This document shows positions 47,224 to 53,013 of a stretch of 53,013 bases of DNA, piece after piece. Within the stretch, counting starts at the first letter, position 1. Every line of letters begins with the position of its first letter. This DNA comes from a virus. The notes under the pieces were generated by a model. The model made no database searches, was not told the DNA's origin, and saw nothing but the letters and a program-made list of their open reading frames with translations. The stretch lies in the IMG/VR virus record IMGVR_UViG_3300032086_003020, positions 1 through 53,013 of that record; one strand, written 5' to 3'. A program made the position numbers and the translations under genes.

Positions 47224-48052
47224 GTCCACCCAAATCTTCTGCTTTTTTAGAAGTTGGTCTTGGAATAGTATGACGATGTTGTGGAACTACAGTAACATTT
47301 TGTACTACAACATCAGCACATATTGAATAGTAAGGACTTTTGGGATGAAAACTAATACCTTGCTTTAGCAATTCTCCACAATTTTTTAATCTAGCAATCT
47401 CAAAATCTAATCTCTTATTAGCAGTTGTTTGTTGCATCAATGCGATGTTAGCAGCAGCTGCTTCTTTGCATTGGTCTTGTAGTTTTTTATCCAATGGTTC
47501 AGACCATGTAATAGAAAAACCAACACCTAGACTATAATTATCTTTTTGCCCAGTCCTTGTTTTCTTTCTAAAAAGAATTTCTCCTGGATTATCAATTAGA
47601 CCATCTTCATTTAGATCACTGACATCATATACGGGATCCATATAATATGGTTCATATGGTTTTGCTGCTGAAGCAGTTCCTGTTACATATGGAGTGAAAT
47701 TTCTAGTGGGACCTTGACACTGGATTCCATTTCCGTATGTATTGGTAATATATGGACCTTGGAGGACCTGGATGGCTTGGTTTGTAACTGAACCAGAGGA
47801 ATTAGCAACAGGAGCAGCAGTGGCACTAACGCCACCCACGGTTTCTGCCCATACTCCGTTTCCATGACAAAGTGCTCCTAGAGTTATTACTGTGAGAAGA
47901 TGCTTGTAGTGTCGGTTACGCTTGTAACTTCTGTTGTTCTTTGAATTATTGTTTGCTGACTTAATCCTGGTCCTTGATACGTCTCTGTGAACTGAAACGC
48001 ATTTCCTGGTGTTGTCTGTGTGAATGTTGGCCTGCTCGTTACCCCTGTCCAT
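47204..48052 (-). CDS. exported protein with EF-hand-like loop, 282 aa frame
   Basis: A signal-like segment (YKHLLTVITLGALCHGNGVWA|ET) lies about 48-68 residues into the open frame. DVSDLNEDGLIDNPGEILF contains a DxNxDG-type calcium loop. The first ATG (48052) overlaps the next gene by 166 bases, and there is no ATG, GTG or TTG near the signal peptide, so the true start is uncertain (an ATT at 47965 is in frame). It is the last gene of a three-gene minus-strand unit. Confidence 0.68.
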   Translation of the reverse strand: MDRGNEQANIHTDNTRKCVSVHRDVSRTRIKSANNNSKNNRSYKRNRHYKHLLTVITLGALCHGNGVWAETVGGVSATAAPVANSSGSVTNQAIQVLQGPYITNTYGNGIQCQGPTRNFTPYVTGTASAAKPYEPYYMDPVYDVSDLNEDGLIDNPGEILFRKKTRTGQKDNYSLGVGFSITWSEPLDKKLQDQCKEAAAANIALMQQTTANKRLDFEIARLKNCGELLKQGISFHPKSPYYSICADVVVQNVTVVPQHRHTIPRPTSKKAEDLGGPIQTQD

Positions 48053-48303
48053 GTTGATGTCACTCCATCAATAGTTACATTTGTTGCTCCTGTGCCAGGA
48101 GAAAGATTTCCATTTACTGTAATACCACTACCCGTTGCTGAATATTGGTATCCAGTGTTATAGTCCATCGAGTTGATGGTTTCTGTAATTTTTTGTGTTG
48201 TCTCAGTGTGGCTGGTCATTGACCCCTGAGTAAAGTTAGGAACTACTGGGACTGCCATTGCTGGAGATCCCAGTAGAAATGCCACAAGAAATAATTTCTT
48301 CAT
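47887..48303 (-). CDS. exported Thr/Ser/Gly-rich protein, 138 aa
   Basis: Signal peptide MKKLFLVAFLLGSPAMA followed by a beta-repeat-like body (TQKITETINSMDYNTGYQYS; NGNLSPGTGATNVTIDG). The composition suits a secreted fibre or surface protein. Middle gene of the minus-strand trio; related in style to the 158-aa protein upstream. Confidence 0.75.
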   Translation of the reverse strand: MKKLFLVAFLLGSPAMAVPVVPNFTQGSMTSHTETTQKITETINSMDYNTGYQYSATGSGITVNGNLSPGTGATNVTIDGVTSTWTGVTSRPTFTQTTPGNAFQFTETYQGPGLSQQTIIQRTTEVTSVTDTTSIFSQ

Positions 48304-48318
48304 GACTATTTACCTAAG

Positions 48319-48795
48319 TTATTTGATGGTCAATTCTGTTACGAATTGTCCTGTAGCACTTGTACCTGCTCCACCAGCTGTCAACGATATAGTTCCAGCA
48401 GAAGAGATGCTACCATCGAGAGCACCAGCCACCCCACCAGCAGTTGTGGTGACGTTTCCAAATGCGGGTAGGGTTCCAACCACACCGCTAGAAACGGTCG
48501 TTCCTGTGGGCACTGCATCTCCTTCGATGAATGATTCAGTAAATGTACTGGATGATCCACCAGTCCAATCGGTGGGTGTGTAACTAACAGCTGATCCTGA
48601 ACTAAGTGTACCAAGTCCACCTTCGGTATTGATGGTAATGTCAGTACCACTCATAGAATAAGTAGAACCAATACGAGTTGCCTGGGAGGCAGCAGCATCA
48701 ACAGTCAGTTGAACTGAGGTTGAAATTTTATGAGTAATATCGGCATGTGCAGGTGCCGCCATCAATAACATAACAAGAGGCAGTAATTTTTTCAT
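48319..48795 (-). CDS. exported Thr/Ser/Gly-rich protein, 158 aa
   Basis: Signal peptide MKKLLPLVMLLMAAPAHA, cleaving AHA|D, then repeated Ser/Thr/Gly strands (QATRIGSTYSMSGTDITINT; TLPAFGNVTTTAGGVAGAL). First gene of the minus-strand unit. ACTAAATA on the minus strand (48830-48823) about 28 bases upstream may be its late promoter. No homologue recognised. Confidence 0.75.
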   Translation of the reverse strand: MKKLLPLVMLLMAAPAHADITHKISTSVQLTVDAAASQATRIGSTYSMSGTDITINTEGGLGTLSSGSAVSYTPTDWTGGSSSTFTESFIEGDAVPTGTTVSSGVVGTLPAFGNVTTTAGGVAGALDGSISSAGTISLTAGGAGTSATGQFVTELTIK

Positions 48796-48822
48796 GCTCT
48801 CATGTCTTATGACTTCTTATAT

Positions 48823-48830
48823 TTAGTCTC
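48823..48830 (-). promoter_or_regulatory. possible late promoter for minus-strand trio
   Basis: ACTAAATA on the minus strand, one or two bases off TATAAATA, upstream of the 158-aa gene and divergent from psbA. Position estimated by eye. Confidence 0.35.
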
Positions 48831-48839
48831 CCCTACCCC

Positions 48840-48873
48840 TTGACAGATGTTCCAGAATCGTGTATTATAAATA
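48840..48873 (+). promoter_or_regulatory. overlapping early and late promoters for psbA
   Basis: TTGACA (48840-48845), 17 bases, TATTAT (48863-48868) with TATAAATA (48866-48873) sharing its end. The same TATTATAAATA fusion as at 36469. Would permit psbA transcription by host polymerase early and by the phage late sigma later. Confidence 0.78.
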
Positions 48874-49034
48874 CATCAGCACGTTAAGGAATGTAACTTT
48901 CCTTAAAGAGTTGTAACTCCCCGCAAACCAAGACCTCTAGGGAGTCTAAACACGTCTTTCATATCCTCTCTAAGGGTGAGAGGAAATAGTAACTCCACCA
49001 TTTCCCTGATGGTCTTACTTTTTTGTTCAATAAA
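48874..49034 (+). promoter_or_regulatory. structured psbA 5' leader
   Basis: About 160 bases with stems TTAAGGA/TCCTTAA (48884-48890/48900-48906) and TCCTCTC/GAGAGGA (48964-48970/48978-48984), and three GTAACT(C/T)C repeats (48893, 48913, 48989). Cyanophage psbA leaders can contain the PhotoRC-II RNA motif; whether this is one needs a covariance search. No Shine-Dalgarno is seen near the ATG. Confidence 0.5.
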
Positions 49035-50117
49035 ATGGCACAATCTACTCTTTCACGTCAACAACAATCGAATACTTGGGAACAGTTCACAGAGTGGGTA
49101 ACTTCCACCAACAATCGTCTTTATGTTGGTTGGTTCGGAACTCTAATGATTCCAACCCTACTTGCTGCAACCACTTGCTTCATCGTTGCTTTCATTGCTG
49201 CACCTCCTGTAGACATTGACGGCATCCGTGAACCTGTTGCTGGTTCTCTACTCTATGGAAACAACATCATTTCTGGTGCTGTCGTTCCATCTTCTAATGC
49301 AATCGGACTTCATTTCTACCCCATTTGGGAAGCTGCTTCACTAGATGAGTGGCTCTACAATGGTGGTCCCTACCAGTTGGTAGTCTTCCACTTCCTCATC
49401 GGCATCTTCTGCTACATGGGTCGTGAGTGGGAACTTTCCTACCGTCTCGGTATGCGTCCTTGGATCTGCGTAGCATATTCTGCTCCAGTTGCTGCTGCGA
49501 GTGCAGTATTCCTCGTCTATCCTTTCGGTCAGGGTTCTTTCTCTGATGGAATGCCACTAGGTATCTCTGGTACTTTCAACTTCATGCTTGTTTTCCAAGC
49601 AGAGCACAACATTCTAATGCACCCATTCCATATGCTTGGTGTTGCAGGTGTGTTCGGTGGTTCACTATTCAGTGCAATGCACGGTTCACTAGTTACATCT
49701 TCACTAGTTCGTGAAACCACAGAAAACGAGTCCCAGAACTATGGTTACAAGTTCGGTCAAGAAGAAGAGACCTACAACATTGTTGCTGCTCATGGATACT
49801 TTGGTCGTCTAATCTTCCAATATGCATCCTTCAACAACTCCCGTTCACTTCACTTCTTCCTTGCAGCATGGCCTGTCGTAGGAATCTGGTTCACTGCACT
49901 TGGTGTTAGCACCATGGCATTCAACCTCAACGGTTTCAACTTCAACCAGTCCGTCATGGATGGTCAAGGTAAGGTACTAAACACCTGGGCAGATGTACTT
50001 AATCGTGCTAACCTCGGTATGGAAGTAATGCACGAGCGTAATGCTCATAACTTCCCACTAGACCTTGCTGCTGCTGAGTCTACTCCTGTAGCACTCACTG
50101 CACCTAGCATCGGTTGA
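49035..50117 (+). CDS. psbA: photosystem II reaction-centre protein D1
   Basis: 360 residues, five membrane helices, uninterrupted (no group I intron). Ligand and cofactor motifs are intact: [36 protein letters not shown] (chlorophyll/iron His), and the C-terminal [15 protein letters not shown] with the processing site. The residue equivalent to D1-130 is Glu ([10 protein letters not shown]), the high-light D1:2 form rather than Gln. It replaces photodamaged host D1 during infection. ATG 49035 is used. Confidence 0.99.
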   Translation: MAQSTLSRQQQSNTWEQFTEWVTSTNNRLYVGWFGTLMIPTLLAATTCFIVAFIAAPPVDIDGIREPVAGSLLYGNNIISGAVVPSSNAIGLHFYPIWEAASLDEWLYNGGPYQLVVFHFLIGIFCYMGREWELSYRLGMRPWICVAYSAPVAAASAVFLVYPFGQGSFSDGMPLGISGTFNFMLVFQAEHNILMHPFHMLGVAGVFGGSLFSAMHGSLVTSSLVRETTENESQNYGYKFGQEEETYNIVAAHGYFGRLIFQYASFNNSRSLHFFLAAWPVVGIWFTALGVSTMAFNLNGFNFNQSVMDGQGKVLNTWADVLNRANLGMEVMHERNAHNFPLDLAAAESTPVALTAPSIG

Positions 50118-50138
50118 TATGACTGATGGCAGTTTTAT

Positions 50139-50169
50139 CCCCGTCACAAAATACGTGGCGGGGTTTTTT
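50139..50169 (+). terminator. intrinsic terminator of psbA
   Basis: 9-bp stem CCCCGTCAC (50139-50147) / GTGGCGGGG (50155-50163) with one T-G pair, seven-base loop, then T6. Confidence 0.95.
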
Positions 50170-50216
50170 ATAGGCATTTCAACTATTGTAATTCCTTTAC
50201 TTTGTGTGGTACTATT

Positions 50217-50588
50217 ATGATTGGTAAACTTGATCCTGAAGAACGTGTTATGAATGATATCCCTAAACATGACTGGACAAAAAACAAAGATGAATTTTTT
50301 GCCTGGGAAGATGATGGAATTATGGATCGCATTCAAGATTATCTTGAAGTTCTTGGATGGGAACCTGGAGATGAAATTGATGTAGAGATTGGTGGTACTT
50401 CTGTTTCTGGTATTGACGTTGGTGAAGAATACAATGCTAAATGGCAATCACCCATCGGTACTCGTAAGTACAATAAAGATGCTTTTATTGTGATTAAGAA
50501 TCAATCTCGTAGGGATCTGACTGGATCACAACCAATGGAAGAATTTAACCCACAACATCCACACGAATCACAAATTAACGAAAACTGA
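50217..50588 (+). CDS. hypothetical protein, 123 aa
   Basis: Begins [20 protein letters not shown], an acidic protein ([20 protein letters not shown]) with a basic C-terminal segment. It lies between psbA and ferredoxin, so may take part in photosynthesis, but I recognise no domain. No clear ribosome site. Confidence 0.7.
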   Translation: MIGKLDPEERVMNDIPKHDWTKNKDEFFAWEDDGIMDRIQDYLEVLGWEPGDEIDVEIGGTSVSGIDVGEEYNAKWQSPIGTRKYNKDAFIVIKNQSRRDLTGSQPMEEFNPQHPHESQINEN

Positions 50589-50592
50589 GATT

Positions 50593-50886
50593 ATGACTTA
50601 TTCTATTACACTTCGTTCACCTGATGGCACTGAATCTGTAGTTCAATGTGCTGATGACCAATATATTCTAGATGCTGCTGAAGAAGCAGGTGTAGATATG
50701 AATTATTCCTGCCGTGCAGGTGCTTGCTCTTCCTGTGCTGGCAAAATTGTTTCTGGTACTGTTGACCAGTCTGACCAGTCTTTCCTAGATGACGATCAAA
50801 TTGATGCAGGATTTGTTCTTACTTGTGTTGCTTATCCTACTAGTGACTGTGTTATTGAAACCGAACAAGAAGAATCACTTTATTGA
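50593..50886 (+). CDS. petF: plant-type [2Fe-2S] ferredoxin
   Basis: 97 residues with the four cluster cysteines in [13 protein letters not shown] (about 40-52) and LTCVAYP (about 77-83). Accepts electrons from photosystem I and may feed ribonucleotide reductase or other phage/host reductases. Lies four bases after the previous stop. Confidence 0.96.
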   Translation: MTYSITLRSPDGTESVVQCADDQYILDAAEEAGVDMNYSCRAGACSSCAGKIVSGTVDQSDQSFLDDDQIDAGFVLTCVAYPTSDCVIETEQEESLY

Positions 50887-50889
50887 TTC

Positions 50890-51096
50890 ATGACTAAAAC
50901 TTTTTCTCAGACTTCGCATAAACGATATGATCGTCATGTGTATAAACTGAATGTTCCTTGTGAAGGATCAGTTATAATTGAAGACTATGAAATGCTTAGA
51001 GCAATTTGGTTTGAGAAATGTAGAAACTTTTCTGGTTGTACAGTAGAAGTTTTGGATTATAAAACCAAGAAAAAATCTAAAGGAGGTTTTCAATAA
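50890..51096 (+). CDS. hypothetical protein, 68 aa
   Basis: MTKTFSQTSHKRYDRHVYKL and SGCTVEVLDYKTKKKSKGG; basic, beta-rich. Abuts psbD with an AGGAGG site in its last codons. Small and conserved-looking between petF and psbD; function unknown. Confidence 0.7.
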   Translation: MTKTFSQTSHKRYDRHVYKLNVPCEGSVIIEDYEMLRAIWFEKCRNFSGCTVEVLDYKTKKKSKGGFQ

Positions 51097-52155
51097 ATGG
51101 TAGCATCAACACTAACACAACAAACACAAAGAGGATGGTTCGATGTCCTGGATGACTGGCTTAAGAGAGACCGTTTCGTTTTTGTTGGCTGGTCTGGACT
51201 TCTTCTTTTTCCCACTGCTTATCTTGCTATTGGTGGTTGGCTTACTGGGACTACTTTCGTCACGTCTTGGTATACCCATGGATTGGCAAGTAGTTATTTG
51301 GAGGGTGCAAACTTTCTTACTGCGGCAGTTTCTACTCCAGCAGATAGTATGGGTCATTCTCTTCTTCTTCTCTGGGGTCCTGAAGCTCAGGGAGACTTCA
51401 TCAGGTGGTGCCAACTTGGAGGGCTTTGGGCCTTTGTTGCTCTCCATGGTGCCTTTGCCCTTATAGGATTCATGCTTCGGCAGTTTGAGATTGCACGTCT
51501 AGTAGGTATTCGTCCGTACAATGCTATTGCGTTCTCTGGTCCGATTGCTGTCTTTGTCAGCGTTTTCCTTATGTACCCTCTCGGGCAATCTAGTTGGTTC
51601 TTTGCCCCCTCGTTCGGGGTTGCGGCGATCTTCCGTTTCCTCTTGTTCCTCCAAGGTTTCCATAACTGGACACTCAACCCCTTCCACATGATGGGAGTTG
51701 CAGGTATCCTTGGTGGTGCTCTCCTCTGTGCAATTCATGGAGCAACTGTAGAAAATACTTTATATGAAGATGGTGAACAATCAAATACATTCAAAGCATT
51801 TGAACCAACCCAAGAAGAAGAAACCTACTCAATGGTTACTGCCAACCGATACTGGTCTCAGATCTTCGGTATTGCATTTAGTAATAAGAGGTGGCTTCAT
51901 TTCTTCATGTTGTTTGTACCTGTTATGGGTCTTTGGACTTCTTCTATCGGTATCATCGGACTTGCACTCAACCTTCGTGCATATGATTTCGTCTCACAAG
52001 AAATCAAAGCAGCAGAAGACCCCGAGTTTGAGACGTTCTATACTAAGAACATCCTGCTCAACGAAGGTCTACGTGCTTGGATGGCACCAGTAGATCAACC
52101 TCATGAGCAGTTTGTATTTCCTGAGGAAGTTCTTCCCAGAGGTAATGCACTTTGA
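51097..52155 (+). CDS. psbD: photosystem II reaction-centre protein D2
   Basis: 352 residues. [20 protein letters not shown] start, ligand regions [20 protein letters not shown] and [20 protein letters not shown], and the C-terminal [10 protein letters not shown] are all canonical. With D1 it forms the photosystem II core. AGGAGG ten bases upstream. psbA and psbD together are the usual cyanophage set for maintaining photosystem II. Confidence 0.99.
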   Translation: MVASTLTQQTQRGWFDVLDDWLKRDRFVFVGWSGLLLFPTAYLAIGGWLTGTTFVTSWYTHGLASSYLEGANFLTAAVSTPADSMGHSLLLLWGPEAQGDFIRWCQLGGLWAFVALHGAFALIGFMLRQFEIARLVGIRPYNAIAFSGPIAVFVSVFLMYPLGQSSWFFAPSFGVAAIFRFLLFLQGFHNWTLNPFHMMGVAGILGGALLCAIHGATVENTLYEDGEQSNTFKAFEPTQEEETYSMVTANRYWSQIFGIAFSNKRWLHFFMLFVPVMGLWTSSIGIIGLALNLRAYDFVSQEIKAAEDPEFETFYTKNILLNEGLRAWMAPVDQPHEQFVFPEEVLPRGNAL

Positions 52156-52250
52156 TTAGTTCAACTACACCATATAAACTTGCTGAGATCATTCGTGATA
52201 CTTGGCCACAACTTTTTTATCCTAAAGTTGATAAAAAGAAAAAAAGGTGA
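52152..52250 (+). CDS. tiny hypothetical protein, 32 aa
   Basis: A TTG start overlaps the psbD stop; the frame reads [20 protein letters not shown] and ends in a Lys-rich tail (KVDKKKKR). Plausible as a coupled small gene behind psbD; the start codon makes it uncertain. Its end carries promoter-like boxes. Confidence 0.45.
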   Translation: MISSTTPYKLAEIIRDTWPQLFYPKVDKKKKR

Positions 52251-52256
52251 TATACT
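52228..52256 (+). promoter_or_regulatory. sigma70-like promoter immediately before terminator
   Basis: TTGATA (52228-52233), 17 bases, TATACT (52251-52256), directly abutting the hairpin that follows. The start point (about 52263) falls at the end of the 5' arm. Confidence 0.6.
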
Positions 52257-52279
52257 AGAGGTCTTCGGACCTCTTTTTT
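52257..52279 (+). terminator. intrinsic terminator with UUCG loop
   Basis: Stem AGAGGTC (52257-52263) / GACCTCT (52268-52274), loop TTCG, then T5 running straight into the next ATG (52280). Ends the psbD transcript. Confidence 0.9.
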
Positions 52280-52873
52280 ATGGGTGATATAGTATTAGGA
52301 AAATTATCTTATATTGGTCAATTTTTATCCGAAGAAGAATGTCAGATCATATACGATTATGCCATAGAAAATGAGGAAAGATTGATCAATCTTGGAGAGG
52401 ATATTTATTCTGCAGTAAAGACAAAAAACCCAAAAGGAAGTCTTACTGGTAGATATAACTTATACAATTGTTTGAATATTGATATACTAAATCCCATTCT
52501 GAAACCAAAATTTAAAAATTTAATTAATTATTTTAATTTTGATGGGGAATTGTATATACAATGTTGGATTAATATCTTAAGATACGGAGAGTCTCTTGAT
52601 ATTCACAGACATGTTGATTATCTTGATGAGACTTATATCTATGCCAGTGGTAATATTTTTATACATGGAAATCCAAATCCTGGTACTTCTTTTTATTATG
52701 ATGATCGTATTGATAATTATAAAAACAGACCTGGGATTATTCAAGTATTTCATCCAATCATTGAGCATGGAGTGAGGACATATTTAAATGATGATGTTAG
52801 AGTAAGTATTGCTTTTGATATTGGTAATCAAGAAATGTTAGAAGAAGATTCTATACTTTATAGGATGAAATGA
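52280..52873 (+). CDS. 2OG-Fe(II) oxygenase-like protein, 197 aa
   Basis: Metal residues H111-V-D113 (IHRHVDYLDE), distal His near 163 (IIEHGVRTY) and R174 (DVRVSIAFD) fit the Fe(II)/2OG pattern. The start codon follows a terminator with no ribosome site, so translation may be of nearly leaderless messages from the abutting promoter. AT-rich coding. Substrate unknown. Confidence 0.72.
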   Translation: MGDIVLGKLSYIGQFLSEEECQIIYDYAIENEERLINLGEDIYSAVKTKNPKGSLTGRYNLYNCLNIDILNPILKPKFKNLINYFNFDGELYIQCWINILRYGESLDIHRHVDYLDETYIYASGNIFIHGNPNPGTSFYYDDRIDNYKNRPGIIQVFHPIIEHGVRTYLNDDVRVSIAFDIGNQEMLEEDSILYRMK

Positions 52874-52874
52874 A

Positions 52875-53013
52875 ATGACCACGTTTATTAATTACGCAAC
52901 CGCATTCTGGTCCGTTGTAGTAATGAATTGTATTCAACCAGCTAATTGGCAATATTGTTATCGTATTGATGAATGGTTGTTACCAGACCTTTATCAGGGT
53001 GCTCAAATATACC
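52875..53013 (+). CDS. partial hypothetical protein, open at window end
   Basis: ATG 52875 opens MTTFINYATAFWSVVVMNCI, a hydrophobic helix, and continues QPANWQYCYRIDEWLLPDLY to the window edge. Only 46 codons are visible; not identified. Confidence 0.6.
   Translation, partial: MTTFINYATAFWSVVVMNCIQPANWQYCYRIDEWLLPDLYQGAQIY

Noticed and set aside
49035-50117. Group I intron or homing endonuclease in psbA
   Set aside because: Some cyanophage psbA genes carry them, but this one reads through all 360 codons without interruption.
50114-50138. TTGATA and a T-rich -10 before the psbA terminator, resembling the promoter-into-terminator layout
   Set aside because: Spacing is 15 or less and the -10 match is poor, so I did not count it as a further copy.

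Overview
The window is a piece of a T4-like cyanomyovirus (a large contractile-tailed phage of marine Synechococcus or Prochlorococcus). T4-type replication genes (uvsX, gp41 helicase, gp61 primase) lie beside cyanobacterial genes that such phages carry: psbA, psbD, petF, petE, a plastoquinol terminal oxidase, two high-light-inducible proteins, gnd, zwf and pstS. Nearly all genes are on the + strand, tightly packed with ATGA/TGATG overlaps, and T4-late-type TATAAATA boxes recur. The window opens inside uvsX and closes inside an unidentified small gene. No gene-free stretch exceeds 300 bases; the two longest (20748-20985 and 48796-49034) look like structured RNA or leader.

Layout. 1-4.5 kb: recombination/helicase genes, a MazG-like pyrophosphohydrolase and small unknowns. 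3.5-11 kb: a block of probably virion-associated proteins (Lys/Ala-rich proteins, a nucleotidyltransferase, a DUF3008-like protein) and tRNA-Ala. 10.6-15.2 kb: primase, nrdA and nrdB. 15.2-20.7 kb: GIY-YIG and HNH nucleases, two 2OG-Fe(II) oxygenase-like proteins, six more tRNAs (Arg, Asn, Thr, Gly, Pro, Met) and many tiny conserved-looking genes. 21.3-33.4 kb: a long sugar-modification cassette with GDP-mannose dehydratase, GDP-fucose synthase, a GT11 fucosyltransferase, several further glycosyltransferases, two methyltransferases, an asparagine-synthetase-like amidotransferase and a beta-propeller-like protein. 33.5-36.5 kb: hli genes, thioredoxin, peroxiredoxin and a lysozyme-like exported protein. 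36.6-38.5 kb: two outer-membrane-like paralogues and pstS, with a Pho-box-like element. 38.6-46 kb: HExxH protein, holin-like protein, plastocyanin, PTOX, gnd, zwf, a run of tiny membrane proteins, and a staphylococcal-nuclease homologue. 46-49 kb: a virion-like protein and a rare minus-strand trio of exported proteins. 49-52.2 kb: psbA, petF, psbD.

How it works together. D1/D2, Hli, ferredoxin, plastocyanin and PTOX would keep light-driven electron flow going in infected cells. Gnd and Zwf would divert carbon to NADPH and pentoses, which NrdAB and MazG-like activity turn into nucleotides. PstS secures phosphate. The fucose/glycan cassette probably remodels a surface glycan of host or virion.

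The least expected signals are regulatory. There are about a dozen near-consensus sigma70 promoters (TTGACA, usually 17 bp, TATAAT-like), several physically interlocked with terminator hairpins. Two combine a host-type and a T4-late-type promoter in one overlapping box. An HNH-endonuclease start codon is buried in a 9-bp hairpin that a late transcript would lack. Two intergenic segments fold into runs of hairpins and may be undescribed phage RNAs.
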